DNA from: Kribbella sp. NBC_00382
GTDB taxonomy: Bacteria; Actinomycetota; Actinomycetes; Propionibacteriales; Kribbellaceae
Direction of reading: 5' to 3'
Assembly: GCF_036067295.1 (NCBI RefSeq)
Contig: NZ_CP107954.1
Coordinates: 5,580,001-5,644,000, forward strand
Length of the DNA stretch: 64,000 bases
Positions 1 through 8,287 of the stretch are shown here, one piece after another. A model generated the notes under the pieces. That model had not been told where the DNA came from and did not search any database. It was given only the letters and a program-made list of their open reading frames with translations. The translations under genes were made by a program, and so were the position numbers. Each line of letters begins with the position of its first letter. Within the stretch, counting starts at the first letter, position 1.

Positions 1-43
1 GGCCGGTCATGAGGGTGAGGACCAGTCGCTTAACAGCAATCAT
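1..43 (-). CDS. Possible start of a truncated gene at the left edge
   Basis: Reading leftward from an ATG at 43, the frame is open to the window edge and encodes MIAVKRLVLTLMTG. This short basic then hydrophobic stretch would suit the start of a signal peptide or membrane protein. No clear ribosome binding site precedes it, and a strong hairpin lies directly upstream, so it may be only a chance open frame. The function cannot be told from 14 codons. Confidence 0.25.
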   Translation of the reverse strand, partial: MIAVKRLVLTLMTG

Positions 44-74
44 GGCCCGGAGCCTATCTCCCAGGTTCCGGGCC
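44..74 (-). terminator. Hairpin after the aldo/keto reductase operon
   Basis: The arms GGCCCGGA (44-51) and TCCGGGCC (67-74) pair perfectly and enclose a further CC/GG pair. The hairpin sits 18 bases beyond the stop of the leftward small gene at 92, which suits a terminator. There is no U-tract, as is common in high-GC actinobacteria. Confidence 0.55.
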
Positions 75-91
75 ACGACTGCTACAGCTGG

Positions 92-301
92 TTACTCCTG
101 GGCGGCCAAGCTCATCGGGCCGTAGACCTCGCGGCCGTCCTCGAGCAGGTAGACCTGCCCGACACCCTTCTCGGCCAGCTCGCGCCAGATCTCGCCCAGC
201 CAGCTCTCGGCGTCGCCCTGGGCGGAGAACTCCGTGCCGGTCAGGTCACCCGGGTCGGCGGCCTCACCGGTTGCGGTCTCGAACCGCCACGTCCAGCTCA
301 T
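92..301 (-). CDS. Small conserved-looking hypothetical protein (69 aa)
   Basis: This is an acidic protein of 69 residues beginning MSWTWRFE, rich in Trp, Glu and Gly, with no signal peptide or membrane segment. Its ATG overlaps the stop of the aldo/keto reductase in an ATGA junction, so the two are translationally coupled and the small gene is very likely real. I do not recognise a function. The style (an MSWTWRFE-like opening and a YLLEDGREVYGPMSL-like ending) resembles small actinobacterial proteins of unknown role. Confidence 0.7.
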   Translation of the reverse strand: MSWTWRFETATGEAADPGDLTGTEFSAQGDAESWLGEIWRELAEKGVGQVYLLEDGREVYGPMSLAAQE

Positions 302-1311
302 CGGCCCGGCCGAGTCTGCGGGGAGTTCTGCGCGGTCTTCGCCGGATCCCGCTCGACGATGCCGCCAAGGGTTTCGTCGATCCGCTTGAGCAGCCCGTCG
401 TCGAGCTTCACGCCGGCGGCCTTCACGTTCTCGGTGACTTGCTCGGGCCGGGAGGCACCGGTGATCGCCGAGGAGACATTCGGGTTCTGCAGCACCCAGG
501 CGATCGCGAGCTGGGACAGCGACAGCCCGGCCTCGGCCGCGAGCGGCTGCAGCTCCTGCACCCGGGTCAGCACGTCGTCGTTCAGGTAGCGGCTGATCAT
601 GTTCGAGCCACCCTTGTCGTCGGTCGCCCGCGACCCGGCCGGCAGCTCGGCGCCCGGCTTGTACTTCCCGGTCAGCACTCCCTGCGCGATCGGCGAGAAG
701 ACCACCTGACCGATGCCGAGCTCCTCCGAGGCCGGTACCACCTCGGCCTCGATCGTGCGCCAGAGCATGCTGTACTGCGGCTGGTTGGAGACCAGCGAGA
801 TGTGCAGCTCACGAGCCAGCCGGTGGCCCTCCTGGAGCTGCTCCGCGGTCCACTCCGAGACCCCGATGTAGAGCGCCTTGCCCGAACGGACGACGTCCGC
901 GAACGCCTCCATCGTCTCCTCGAGCGGCGTCTCGGTGTCGTACCGGTGGGCCTGGTAGACGTCGACGTAGTCCGTCTTCAGCCGCTTCAGCGACGCGTTG
1001 ATCGACTCGTGGATGTGCTTGCGGGACAGCCCGACGTCGTTCGGTCCGCCCGGCCCGGTCGGCCAGTACACCTTGGTGAGGATCTCCAGGGACTCGCGCC
1101 GCACGCCCTCCAGCGCCTCACCCAGGACGGTCTCCGCCTTGGTGTTCGCATAGACGTCCGCGGTGTCGAACGTGGTGATCCCGGCCTCCAGGGCCGCCTT
1201 CACACAGGCCTTGGCCTGTTCGTTCTCCACCTGCGAACCGTGCGTGAGCCAGTTCCCGTACGAGATCTCGCTGACCTTCAACCCACTGTTTCCGAGATAC
1301 CGAAAGTCCAT
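298..1311 (-). CDS. Aldo/keto reductase, Kv-beta/YghZ-like
   Basis: This is a 337-residue cytoplasmic NADPH-dependent oxidoreductase with a TIM-barrel fold, of normal family length. The opening MDFRYLGNSGLKVSEIS is typical of the potassium-channel beta-subunit-like AKR branch. The catalytic tetrad can be read as Asp49 and Tyr54 (in TFDTADVY), Lys80 (ILTKVYW) and His122 (QAHRYD). A conserved VVFSPIAQGVLTGKY segment follows. The physiological carbonyl substrate cannot be inferred. It heads a two-gene leftward unit with the small protein whose start overlaps its stop. Confidence 0.93.
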   Translation of the reverse strand: MDFRYLGNSGLKVSEISYGNWLTHGSQVENEQAKACVKAALEAGITTFDTADVYANTKAETVLGEALEGVRRESLEILTKVYWPTGPGGPNDVGLSRKHIHESINASLKRLKTDYVDVYQAHRYDTETPLEETMEAFADVVRSGKALYIGVSEWTAEQLQEGHRLARELHISLVSNQPQYSMLWRTIEAEVVPASEELGIGQVVFSPIAQGVLTGKYKPGAELPAGSRATDDKGGSNMISRYLNDDVLTRVQELQPLAAEAGLSLSQLAIAWVLQNPNVSSAITGASRPEQVTENVKAAGVKLDDGLLKRIDETLGGIVERDPAKTAQNSPQTRPGR

Positions 1312-1412
1312 GCCCTGACCCTACTGCGAGAAACTCTGGGACGCGGTGTCGATCCGGGCGGGTCCGCATCGTGTGAGTGGTGACCCGTACGACGGAACGA
1401 GAGGTGAGCGCC

Positions 1413-1739
1413 ATGACGCAGTACCTGCTGGGAGTGGTCCACGTGGACGGCGAGTCCGACGAGCACGAGCGTGGTGACGTCGCGAAGCTGAACGAGGAGA
1501 TGGTGGCCAAGGGCGTCTGGGTCTTCGGCGGCGGCCTGGACGCCCGGACGACCGCGTCGGTGGTCCGCGCCCACCAGGGCGACGTGCTGATCACCGACGG
1601 GCCGTTCGTGGAGAGCAAGGAGTACATGGCGGGCTTCTGGGTGATCGAGGCGCCCGACCTGTCCACGGCGCAGGAGTGGGCGACCCGGGCGAGCAAGGCC
1701 TGCGCCCGCCCGATCGAGGTCACCCCGTTCGACGCCTGA
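1413..1739 (+). CDS. YCII-related (DGPF) domain protein
   Basis: The start at ATG 1413 is chosen because GAGAGGTGAG lies just upstream; an in-frame GTG at 1377 would only add a poor leader. The 108-residue product contains the hallmark DGPFVESKEYMAGFWVIE segment of the YCII/DGPF family and forms a dimeric alpha-beta barrel in known members. Family members often sit beside ECF sigma factors, but none is present here. The function is unknown; a small-molecule binding or isomerase-like role is only a guess. Confidence 0.85.
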   Translation: MTQYLLGVVHVDGESDEHERGDVAKLNEEMVAKGVWVFGGGLDARTTASVVRAHQGDVLITDGPFVESKEYMAGFWVIEAPDLSTAQEWATRASKACARPIEVTPFDA

Positions 1740-1748
1740 TCCGACGAG

Positions 1749-2339
1749 TTACGCGGGCTTCTCGCCGCGGGCGACCATCGGCTTCGGCAGCCGCCAGCGG
1801 CGCATCTGCATCGTCCGGCGGACCGCGTAGAAGCCGATGCCCTTGGCCGACTCGTTCGGGAACTTGACCTTGACGGCCCGCTTCAGGCCGCCGGTGACCA
1901 GGAACCAGTCGCCGGCGATCGCGACGATCATCAGCAGGAAGAGGATGTTCACCAGGCCCGGCAACCAGGGGAAGGCCTGAGAGAAAACGACCCCGACCAG
2001 GGAGATCACCAGCAGCACCGGCAGGGCGAACTCCATCACCGACCAGCGGGCGTCGACGTAGTCGCGGGCGAACCGGCGGACCGGGCCCTTGTCGGCGGCG
2101 GGCAGGTACCGGTCGTCGCCGGTCTTCATCGCCTCCTGCATCTTGCCGCGCTCGGTCCGGACCTTCTCCCGCCGGTACGCGGCCGCCTCCTTGCGGTTGC
2201 GCGGCTTCTTCAGCGCGGCCTTGCGGGACGCCTCGGCCTCGCGCCGGGTCGGGGTCGGACGGCCCTTGCCCCCGACCTTCGGCTGGGGGGCCGCGGCCTG
2301 CGTTTGGGACGATGTCTCAGACTTGGTACGACGGAACAC
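1749..2339 (-). CDS. DUF3043 membrane protein
   Basis: The 196-residue protein has a highly basic cytosolic N-terminal half (about residues 1-95, rich in Arg, Lys and Glu). Two transmembrane helices follow at about 102-121 and 127-147, then a short basic C-terminal tail. This order, and the RPTPTRREAEASRKAALK-like stretch, match the actinobacterial DUF3043 family. It is divergent from pspA and shares a 167-base promoter region with it. The function is unknown; the envelope location is inferred from the helices. Confidence 0.85.
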   Translation of the reverse strand: MFRRTKSETSSQTQAAAPQPKVGGKGRPTPTRREAEASRKAALKKPRNRKEAAAYRREKVRTERGKMQEAMKTGDDRYLPAADKGPVRRFARDYVDARWSVMEFALPVLLVISLVGVVFSQAFPWLPGLVNILFLLMIVAIAGDWFLVTGGLKRAVKVKFPNESAKGIGFYAVRRTMQMRRWRLPKPMVARGEKPA

Positions 2340-2506
2340 GGGGACTGAACCTCATTCGGGAACTGGCGACGCCGGTCTCGGGGTGGTCCCCGGACCTTTG
2401 GTCCACTTTATCCGGGCCGGTCCTGATGGTGTGGTGACCCGCAGGGACATAGGGTGGTTGACACGCACGCCGGGTCACCTCCGGCACAGAAGGGGTACGG
2501 ATATCG
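2340..2506. promoter_or_regulatory. Divergent promoter region DUF3043 / pspA
   Basis: This 167-base gap separates two divergent starts and must hold both promoters. On the plus strand GTTGACACGC near 2457 offers a TTGACA-like -35 element about 50 bases before the pspA ATG. No clear -10 sequence or stress-sigma box stands out. Confidence 0.4.
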
Positions 2507-3316
2507 ATGAGCATCTTCAGGCGGGTGTCGACGATCTTCAAGGCCAAGGCCAATTCGGCTTTGGACAAGGCTGAGGATCCTCGCGAAACCCTTGACTACT
2601 CGTACCAGAAGCAGCTCGAACTGTTGCAGAAGGTGCGCCGGGGTGTGGCCGACGTGGCCACCAGCCGCAAGCGGGTCGAGTTGCAGGCGTCGCAGCTGCA
2701 GTCGCAGTCGCAGAAGCTGCAGGACCAGGCCCAGAAGGCGCTCTCGATGGGCCGGGAGGACCTCGCTCGCGAGGCACTGACCCGCAAGTCCGGGCTGCAG
2801 GGCCAGATCGACGACCTGACCACCCAGCACGCCCAGCTCCAGGGCGAGGAGGAGAAGCTCACCCTCGCGTCGCAGCGGCTGCAGGCCAAGGTCGAGTCCT
2901 TCCGCACCAAGAAGGAGACGATCAAGGCCACCTACACGGCCGCCGAGGCGCAGACCCGGATCAACGAGGCCTTCTCCGGCATCTCCGAGGAGATGAGCGA
3001 CGTCGGTCTGGCGGTCCAGCGGGCCGAGGACAAGACCCTGCAGATGCAGGCCCGGGCCGGCGCGATCGACGAGCTGCTCGCCTCCGGCGCGCTCGACGAC
3101 GCCTCCGGTTCGTCCAAGGACAGCATCACGCTCGAGCTCGAGCGGATGTCGACGGGGTCGGACGTGGAGTCCGAGCTCGCCGCCCTCAAGGCGCAGATCG
3201 CCCCGACCGAGGCGCCCAAGCAGATCGCCCAGGACGCGCCCGGCGCGGCCCAGCCCCAGCAGCCGGCTCAGCAACCCGTGCAGCAGCCGGTCCGACCGCA
3301 GGATGGAGACGCGTGA
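2507..3316 (+). CDS. pspA: PspA/IM30 family membrane-stress protein
   Basis: The 269-residue product starts MSIFRRVSTIFKAKANSALD, the amphipathic N-terminal helix that binds stressed membranes in PspA/Vipp1 proteins. It continues as a long heptad-rich coiled coil to about residue 220, with the typical DPRETLDYSYQKQLELLQ segment. It ends in a Gln/Pro-rich tail (QQPAQQPVQQPVRPQ) that is an extra beyond the core family. It should form peripheral oligomers on the inner membrane face. The stop TGA overlaps the ATG of the next gene, so the two form an operon. Confidence 0.93.
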   Translation: MSIFRRVSTIFKAKANSALDKAEDPRETLDYSYQKQLELLQKVRRGVADVATSRKRVELQASQLQSQSQKLQDQAQKALSMGREDLAREALTRKSGLQGQIDDLTTQHAQLQGEEEKLTLASQRLQAKVESFRTKKETIKATYTAAEAQTRINEAFSGISEEMSDVGLAVQRAEDKTLQMQARAGAIDELLASGALDDASGSSKDSITLELERMSTGSDVESELAALKAQIAPTEAPKQIAQDAPGAAQPQQPAQQPVQQPVRPQDGDA

Positions 3317-3591
3317 TGATCGTCCGGATCATGGGCGAAGGTCAGTACCAGCTGGCCGACGAGAAGCTCGACCAGCTCAACCTGGTCGACGCCGACCTGG
3401 AGAAGGCCGTCTCGGCCGGAGACGAAGAGGGTTTCAAGACCGCCTTCGCCGCGCTGCTGGCGTTCGTCCGGGCCGGCGACAAGGTGCCGGACACCGAGCT
3501 GCACGACTCGGACGCGATCCTGCCTCCGGGTGACAGCACGCTGGCCGAGATGCGTGAACTGATCAGCGGAGACGGCCTGATCGCGGGCTGA
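3316..3591 (+). CDS. PspA-associated protein PspAA
   Basis: The ATG at 3316 overlaps the pspA stop in a TGATG junction (a GTG at 3313 is an alternative). The product has 91 residues and opens MIVRIMGEGQYQLADEKLDQL, the signature of the PspAA domain that accompanies PspA in actinobacteria. It is acidic, soluble and without membrane segments. Its role is presumed to be as a partner of PspA in envelope-stress handling. Confidence 0.9.
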   Translation: MIVRIMGEGQYQLADEKLDQLNLVDADLEKAVSAGDEEGFKTAFAALLAFVRAGDKVPDTELHDSDAILPPGDSTLAEMRELISGDGLIAG

Positions 3592-3614
3592 CCTCTGCTT
3601 GCTTACCCCTTCGT

Positions 3615-3648
3615 GATCCGCGGGTCCGCTCAGGCGGTCCCGCGGATC
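3615..3648 (+). terminator. Strong hairpin after pspAA
   Basis: The arms GATCCGCGGG and CCCGCGGATC pair perfectly, and an inner CCGC/GCGG pair closes a four-base TCAG loop. The hairpin begins 23 bases after the pspAA stop, which suits a terminator without a U-tract. Confidence 0.75.
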
Positions 3649-3909
3649 TGCGCGGAGGCCCTGCCCCAGGCGAGGGAAATCCTTTGCCGAGAGCAGGAAA
3701 ACCCTCGGACGGAGCGTTGGAAAAACCCTGTGCGTAACGCTTCCCAACACTCCGTAGTTACTACTGTCGGACCTGCTGTGCGCGTAGTACCCTCGGTGAA
3801 CTGCCGTCGACGGGACGGTGTACTTCACGGCTTTGCGCTTCTGGGTCCACTGGAGATTGTGACAGAGTGTGACTCAAACCGCGGCCGGTTCACCGGGGGG
3901 TGACTAAGG
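3649..3909 (+). promoter_or_regulatory. Promoter and leader region of the first exopolysaccharide operon
   Basis: Together with the hairpin before it, this fills a 318-base gap without a convincing gene; an open frame here reads as random. It holds a direct repeat of GGAAAACCCT-type sequence near 3697 and 3719. Near the 3' end is a pseudo-palindrome TGACAGAGTGTGA, described separately. A run of six G at 3895-3900 lies just before the GTG start. Confidence 0.45.
3860..3872. promoter_or_regulatory. BldD-like box upstream of the priming transferase gene
   Basis: The 13-mer TGACAGAGTGTGA matches the published BldD pattern TnACnCwGnGTnA at eight of nine defined positions. It lies 38 bases before the start of the first exopolysaccharide gene. 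BldD is a c-di-GMP-bound developmental repressor in actinobacteria. The assignment is by eye only. Confidence 0.35.
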
Positions 3910-5511
3910 GTGACGGATCATGCCGTCATGGGGGAAGCCGCGTCTGATGCAGACGCGACCATTACTACGGGCCTGTCGTCGACAGGCCTGCCATCAGCGA
4001 CGTTGCAGACCACTGTGGTGCCGTCGGAGTACTTCGATCGGCGCCGCCCGGTCTGGGTGGTGCCGGACTCGGTGCCCGCGATCGTGCCGCGGTCGGCCCG
4101 GCTCACCGAGCCGCAATGGGTCGCCGTCTACCGCTGGGCAGCTCTCGGGGGAGACCTGCTCGCGGCCGTGATCGGCGTCTCGATCGCCTTGCTGACCAGG
4201 TTCGGCTACCAGGTCGGCGGCGCCTACCTGGTCTTCGGCAGTTTGTTGCCGTTGGCATGGGTCGCGGCGGTGGCGATGTCGAAGGGCTACGAGCCACGGT
4301 TCTTCGGCGCCGGTCCGGACGAGTTCCGCTCGATCCTGCGCTCGGGCGCCGGGCTGACGGCCGTCGTCGCGATCGTCTCGTACGCGACCAGGACCGAGAT
4401 CGCCCGCGGCTTCGTCGTCCTGGCGATCCCCGCGACCGTGCTGCTCGCCCTGCTGCTGAGGTACGGCCTGCGCCGCGACCTGAGCCGCCACCGGTACCGC
4501 GGCCGCTGCATGCGCCGGGTGCTGGTCGTCGGCCGCAACGGTCAGGCCTCGACCTTGAGCGAACACCTCGAGAAGCGTCCCTCGGACGGTTTCCGGGTGG
4601 TTGCGACCTGTCGCCCGCGTGGCGACGGCAGGCCGCATCGCGAGCACGATGCCTTGCTGCTGGGCCCGGACGAGCTGGACGAGGCGGACATCATGGCCGC
4701 CGTCGACCGGCACGCCGTGGACGTCGTCGCCGTCGCCTCCGATCCTGACCTCGCCGGTCAGTCCCTGCGCCGGCTGTCCTGGGCCCTGGAACAGCGCGGC
4801 GTCGAGCTGATCGTGTCGCCAGGCATCATCGAGGTCGCCGGTCCGCGGATCTCCGTCCGTCCGGTCGCCGGGCTCTCGCTCCTCCACCTGGAGCGCCCGT
4901 CGGTCAGCGGTGGACCGCACCTGCTCAAGGGTGTCTTCGACCGGATGCTCGCGCTGATCCTGGTGATCGTGCTGTCGCCGCTGATGCTCGGCCTCGCCGT
5001 CGCGGTCCGGTTGAGCAGCAAGGGACCGGTGCTGTTCAAGCAGCGCCGGGTCGGCCGCTCGGGCGAAGAGTTCTCGATGCTGAAGTTCCGCAGCATGTTC
5101 GTGGATGCCGAGCAACGACTGGGCGACCTGCACGCGCTCAGCGACGGCAACGGGATGCTGTTCAAGATGCGCGACGATCCCCGCGTCACCGGCCTCGGCC
5201 GGATCCTGCGCCGGTTCTCACTCGACGAGCTGCCCCAGCTCATCAACGTGCTGCGTGGCGAGATGTCGCTGGTCGGCCCGCGTCCGCCGCTGCCCCAGGA
5301 AGTCGCCCTGTACGCCGCCGACGACACCCGCCGGATGCTGGTGAAGCCGGGCCTGACAGGGCTGTGGCAGGTCAGCGGCCGCAGCGACCTGTCGTGGGAA
5401 GAGTCCGTCGTTCTCGACCTGCGCTACGTGGACAACTGGTCGATGACGCTGGACCTGCTGATCTTGTGGAAGACGGCCCGCGCGGTGATCCGCGGGTCAG
5501 GTGCCTACTGA
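3910..5511 (+). CDS. Exopolysaccharide priming phosphoglycosyltransferase (WbaP/CpsE-like)
   Basis: The 533-residue polytopic enzyme transfers a sugar-1-phosphate to undecaprenyl phosphate and so starts polymer assembly. Hydrophobic segments lie at about 75-95, 105-122, 148-160 and 168-184, and a CoA-binding-like soluble domain at about 200-325. The catalytic bacterial sugar transferase domain runs from about 340 with a re-entrant helix (VFDRMLALILVIVLSPLM). It contains KQRRVGRSGEEFSMLKFRSM, the Asp-Glu pair of FSLDELPQLINVLRG, then SLVGPRPPLP and KPGLTGLWQVSGRS. The GTG at 3910 gives the full frame; ATG 3928 is an alternative. It opens a tightly coupled operon. Confidence 0.93.
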   Translation: MTDHAVMGEAASDADATITTGLSSTGLPSATLQTTVVPSEYFDRRRPVWVVPDSVPAIVPRSARLTEPQWVAVYRWAALGGDLLAAVIGVSIALLTRFGYQVGGAYLVFGSLLPLAWVAAVAMSKGYEPRFFGAGPDEFRSILRSGAGLTAVVAIVSYATRTEIARGFVVLAIPATVLLALLLRYGLRRDLSRHRYRGRCMRRVLVVGRNGQASTLSEHLEKRPSDGFRVVATCRPRGDGRPHREHDALLLGPDELDEADIMAAVDRHAVDVVAVASDPDLAGQSLRRLSWALEQRGVELIVSPGIIEVAGPRISVRPVAGLSLLHLERPSVSGGPHLLKGVFDRMLALILVIVLSPLMLGLAVAVRLSSKGPVLFKQRRVGRSGEEFSMLKFRSMFVDAEQRLGDLHALSDGNGMLFKMRDDPRVTGLGRILRRFSLDELPQLINVLRGEMSLVGPRPPLPQEVALYAADDTRRMLVKPGLTGLWQVSGRSDLSWEESVVLDLRYVDNWSMTLDLLILWKTARAVIRGSGAY

Positions 5512-6488
5512 TGGGGAATGCAATGACGAGTGTCGACCGGGAGGGCCGGCTGGACCGGAACGCCCGCGTGTACGTCGCGGGACATCGCGGCCTGGTCGGC
5601 TCGGCCATCTGGCGCAAGCTGGAGGCGGAGGGCTTCGCCGACCTGATCGGTGCGACCTCTAAGGAGCTGGACCTGCGCGACCGGGACTCCACCTTCGCGT
5701 ACTTCGCCGAGCACCGCCCGCAGGTGGTGATCGACGCGGCCGCGAAGGTCGGCGGCATCCTGGCCAACCGGGACCATCCGACCGAGTTCCTCAGCGACAA
5801 CCTGCGGATCCAGGTCAACCTGATGGACGCGGCGCTCGACGCACGGGTGCCGCGGTTGCTGTTCCTCGGGTCGTCCTGCATCTACCCGAAGTTCGCCGAG
5901 CAGCCGATCAAGGAGTCGAGCCTGCTCACCGGTGAGCTCGAGCCGACCAACGACGCGTACGCGATCGCCAAGATCGCCGGCATCATGCAGGTCCAGGCGG
6001 TCCGCCGCCAGCACGGACTGCGCTGGATCTCGGCGATGCCGACCAACCTGTACGGGCCGAACGACAACTTCGACCTGACCAGCTCGCACGTGATGCCGGC
6101 CCTGATCCGCCGGTTCCACGACGCGAAGCAGACCGGCGCCGAAGAGGTCGTCCTGTGGGGGACGGGCACGCCGCGCCGGGAGTTCCTGCACGTGGACGAC
6201 CTGGCCGACGCGAGCCTGCACCTGCTCGAGCAGTACGACGAGCCGGGCCCGATCAACGTCGGTGTCGGCACCGACGTGACGATTCGTGAACTCGCCGGCA
6301 TCATCGCCAAGGCGGTCGGCTACGAAGGCGCCATCGGCACCGACCCGTCGAAACCGGACGGCACGCCGCGCAAGCTGCTCGACGTGAGCAAGCTGAGCGC
6401 CCTGGGCTGGAAGCCCGGTATCGACCTCGAGGAGGGCGTGGCCAGTGTCTACGCCTGGTACCTCGCCAACGGGAGGAACGACGCATGA
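5511..6488 (+). CDS. fcl: GDP-L-fucose synthase
   Basis: This NADPH-dependent epimerase/reductase turns GDP-4-keto-6-deoxy-D-mannose into GDP-L-fucose. The Rossmann motif GHRGLVGSA lies near residues 24-32. The catalytic triad reads as Ser in GSSCIYPK (about 122), Tyr150 and Lys154 (AYAIAK). The family marker PTNLYGPNDNFD is present. The length of 325 residues is normal. The ATG at 5511 overlaps the previous stop (TGATG); ATG 5523, preceded by GGGGAA, is equally possible. With the next gene it forms a complete GDP-mannose to GDP-fucose branch. Confidence 0.95.
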   Translation: MGNAMTSVDREGRLDRNARVYVAGHRGLVGSAIWRKLEAEGFADLIGATSKELDLRDRDSTFAYFAEHRPQVVIDAAAKVGGILANRDHPTEFLSDNLRIQVNLMDAALDARVPRLLFLGSSCIYPKFAEQPIKESSLLTGELEPTNDAYAIAKIAGIMQVQAVRRQHGLRWISAMPTNLYGPNDNFDLTSSHVMPALIRRFHDAKQTGAEEVVLWGTGTPRREFLHVDDLADASLHLLEQYDEPGPINVGVGTDVTIRELAGIIAKAVGYEGAIGTDPSKPDGTPRKLLDVSKLSALGWKPGIDLEEGVASVYAWYLANGRNDA

Positions 6489-7516
6489 CCACTGGGGGAC
6501 ACACACCAGAGCACGCCGCAGCAGGGGGTACTGCGAAGAAGGCTCTGATCACCGGTATCACCGGCCAGGACGGTTCGTACCTGGCCGAGCTGCTGCTCAG
6601 CAAGGGCTATGAGGTGCACGGCCTGATCCGCCGGGCGAGCACGTTCAACACGCACCGGATCGACCACCTCTACACGGATCCGCACGAGCAGGACAAGCGC
6701 CTGTTCCTGCACTACGGCGACCTGACCGACGGCTCGCGGCTCGTCACGCTGCTCGCCTCGATCCAGCCCGACGAGGTCTACCACCTGGCCGCGCAGAGCC
6801 ATGTCCGGGTCAGCTTCGACGAGCCGGAGTACACCGGTGACACCACCGGGATGGGCACCACCCGGTTGCTCGAGGCGATCCGGATGATCGGGCTGAACTG
6901 CCGCTTCTACCAGGCGAGCAGCTCGGAGATGTTCGGCGCGACGCCGCCGCCGCAGAACGAGGAGACCCCGTTCTACCCGCGCTCGCCGTACGGCGCGGCC
7001 AAGCTCTACGGGTACTGGATGACCCGCAACTACCGCGAGGCGTACGACATGTTCGCGGTCAACGGGATCCTGTTCAACCACGAGAGCCCGCGCCGGGGCG
7101 AGACGTTCGTGACCCGGAAGATCACCCGGGCAGTCGCGCGGATCAAGCTCGGCCAGGAGAAGCGGCTGTACCTGGGCAACCTGGACGCCTGCCGCGACTG
7201 GGGCTACGCGCCGGAGTACGTCGAGGGCATGTGGCGGATGCTGCAGCACGACAAGCCGAGCGACTACGTGGTCGCCACCGGTACGTCGTACTCGGTCCGC
7301 GACTTCGTCTCGATGGCCTTCGAGCACGCCGGGATGGACTGGGAAAAGTACGTCGACTACGACCAGCGCTACGAGCGGCCGACCGAGGTCGACTCGCTGA
7401 TCGGCGACGCGTCGAAGGCGCACGCCGAGCTGGGCTGGAAGGCCCAGGTGCACGTGCCGGAGCTCGTCCGCATCATGGTGGACGCCGATCTCGCCGCCCT
7501 GACCCGCGAGGACTGA
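6485..7516 (+). CDS. gmd: GDP-mannose 4,6-dehydratase
   Basis: The 343-residue SDR enzyme converts GDP-D-mannose to GDP-4-keto-6-deoxymannose, the substrate of the preceding fucose synthase. The cofactor motif GITGQDGSYL is at about 24-33. SSSEMFG, the YGAAKLYGYW active-site helix (Tyr and Lys) and NHESPRRGETFVTRK are diagnostic of Gmd. Its start overlaps the fcl stop in an ATGA junction. It precedes fcl in the pathway but follows it in the operon. Confidence 0.96.
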   Translation: MTTGGHTPEHAAAGGTAKKALITGITGQDGSYLAELLLSKGYEVHGLIRRASTFNTHRIDHLYTDPHEQDKRLFLHYGDLTDGSRLVTLLASIQPDEVYHLAAQSHVRVSFDEPEYTGDTTGMGTTRLLEAIRMIGLNCRFYQASSSEMFGATPPPQNEETPFYPRSPYGAAKLYGYWMTRNYREAYDMFAVNGILFNHESPRRGETFVTRKITRAVARIKLGQEKRLYLGNLDACRDWGYAPEYVEGMWRMLQHDKPSDYVVATGTSYSVRDFVSMAFEHAGMDWEKYVDYDQRYERPTEVDSLIGDASKAHAELGWKAQVHVPELVRIMVDADLAALTRED

Positions 7517-7519
7517 CCG

Positions 7520-8287
7520 ATGACCGCTGAGACACAGGACCGCGTCGACGTACTGGGCATCCATGTCAGCGTCACCGACATGGAGCACACCGTCGGTACG
7601 TTCGCTCGCTGGATCGACGGCGGCGAGCGGCACCTGGTCTGCGTCTCGGACATGAACGCGCTGCTGCACGCCCGGGCGGACAAGCAGCTCACCGAGGTCT
7701 ACAACACGTCCGGGATGACCCTGCCCGACGGCATGCCACTGGTCTGGGCCGGCAAGAAGGCCGGCTTCGACCGGATGGACCGGGTCTGTGGGCCGGACCT
7801 GATCGAGCGCGTGATGGCGGAGGCCGAGCAGCGTGGCTGGTCGCAGTACTTCTACGGGGGTGCCGATGGCGTCGCGGAGAAGCTGCGGGACACCTTCACC
7901 GCAAAGCATCCCGGGCTCAAGGTGGCGGGCGTCTACTCACCGCCGTACCGGGCCCTGACGGCCGAGGAGGACGACGAGATCGTCGCCCGGCTGAACGAGG
8001 CGAATCCGGACATCATCTGGGTCGGGCTCGGCGCGCCGAAGCAGGAGCGCTGGATGGCCGAGCACCGCGACCGGCTGGACGCGGCGATCCTGATCGGCGT
8101 CGGCGCGGCCTTCGACTTCCACACCGGCCGGCTCGACCGCGCGCCGGACTGGATGCAGCGAGCCGGACTCGAGTGGAGCTACCGGCTCTACAAGGAGCCG
8201 CGCCGGCTCTGGCGCCGGTATGTGCTGGGCATCCCGAGGTTCGGGGTGGGCATCCTGCGGAAGCCGCCGAGGCCCGTCTCATCTTGA
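7520..8287 (+). CDS. WecG/TagA/CpsF family glycosyltransferase
   Basis: The 255-residue protein belongs to GT26. Diagnostic segments are TLPDGMPLVWAGK, the central YFYGGADGVAEKL, and PDIIWVGLGAPKQERWM followed by GVGAAFDFHTG. Members transfer a sugar (N-acetylmannosamine, glucose or a uronic acid) onto the lipid-linked first sugar at the inner membrane face. The donor sugar cannot be read from the sequence. It follows gmd by three bases and is coupled to the membrane protein after it. Confidence 0.92.
   Translation: MTAETQDRVDVLGIHVSVTDMEHTVGTFARWIDGGERHLVCVSDMNALLHARADKQLTEVYNTSGMTLPDGMPLVWAGKKAGFDRMDRVCGPDLIERVMAEAEQRGWSQYFYGGADGVAEKLRDTFTAKHPGLKVAGVYSPPYRALTAEEDDEIVARLNEANPDIIWVGLGAPKQERWMAEHRDRLDAAILIGVGAAFDFHTGRLDRAPDWMQRAGLEWSYRLYKEPRRLWRRYVLGIPRFGVGILRKPPRPVSS

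Noticed and set aside
3613..3903. A 96-codon gene in the exopolysaccharide leader
   Set aside because: It starts within a terminator hairpin, lacks a ribosome site and has no third-position GC bias.
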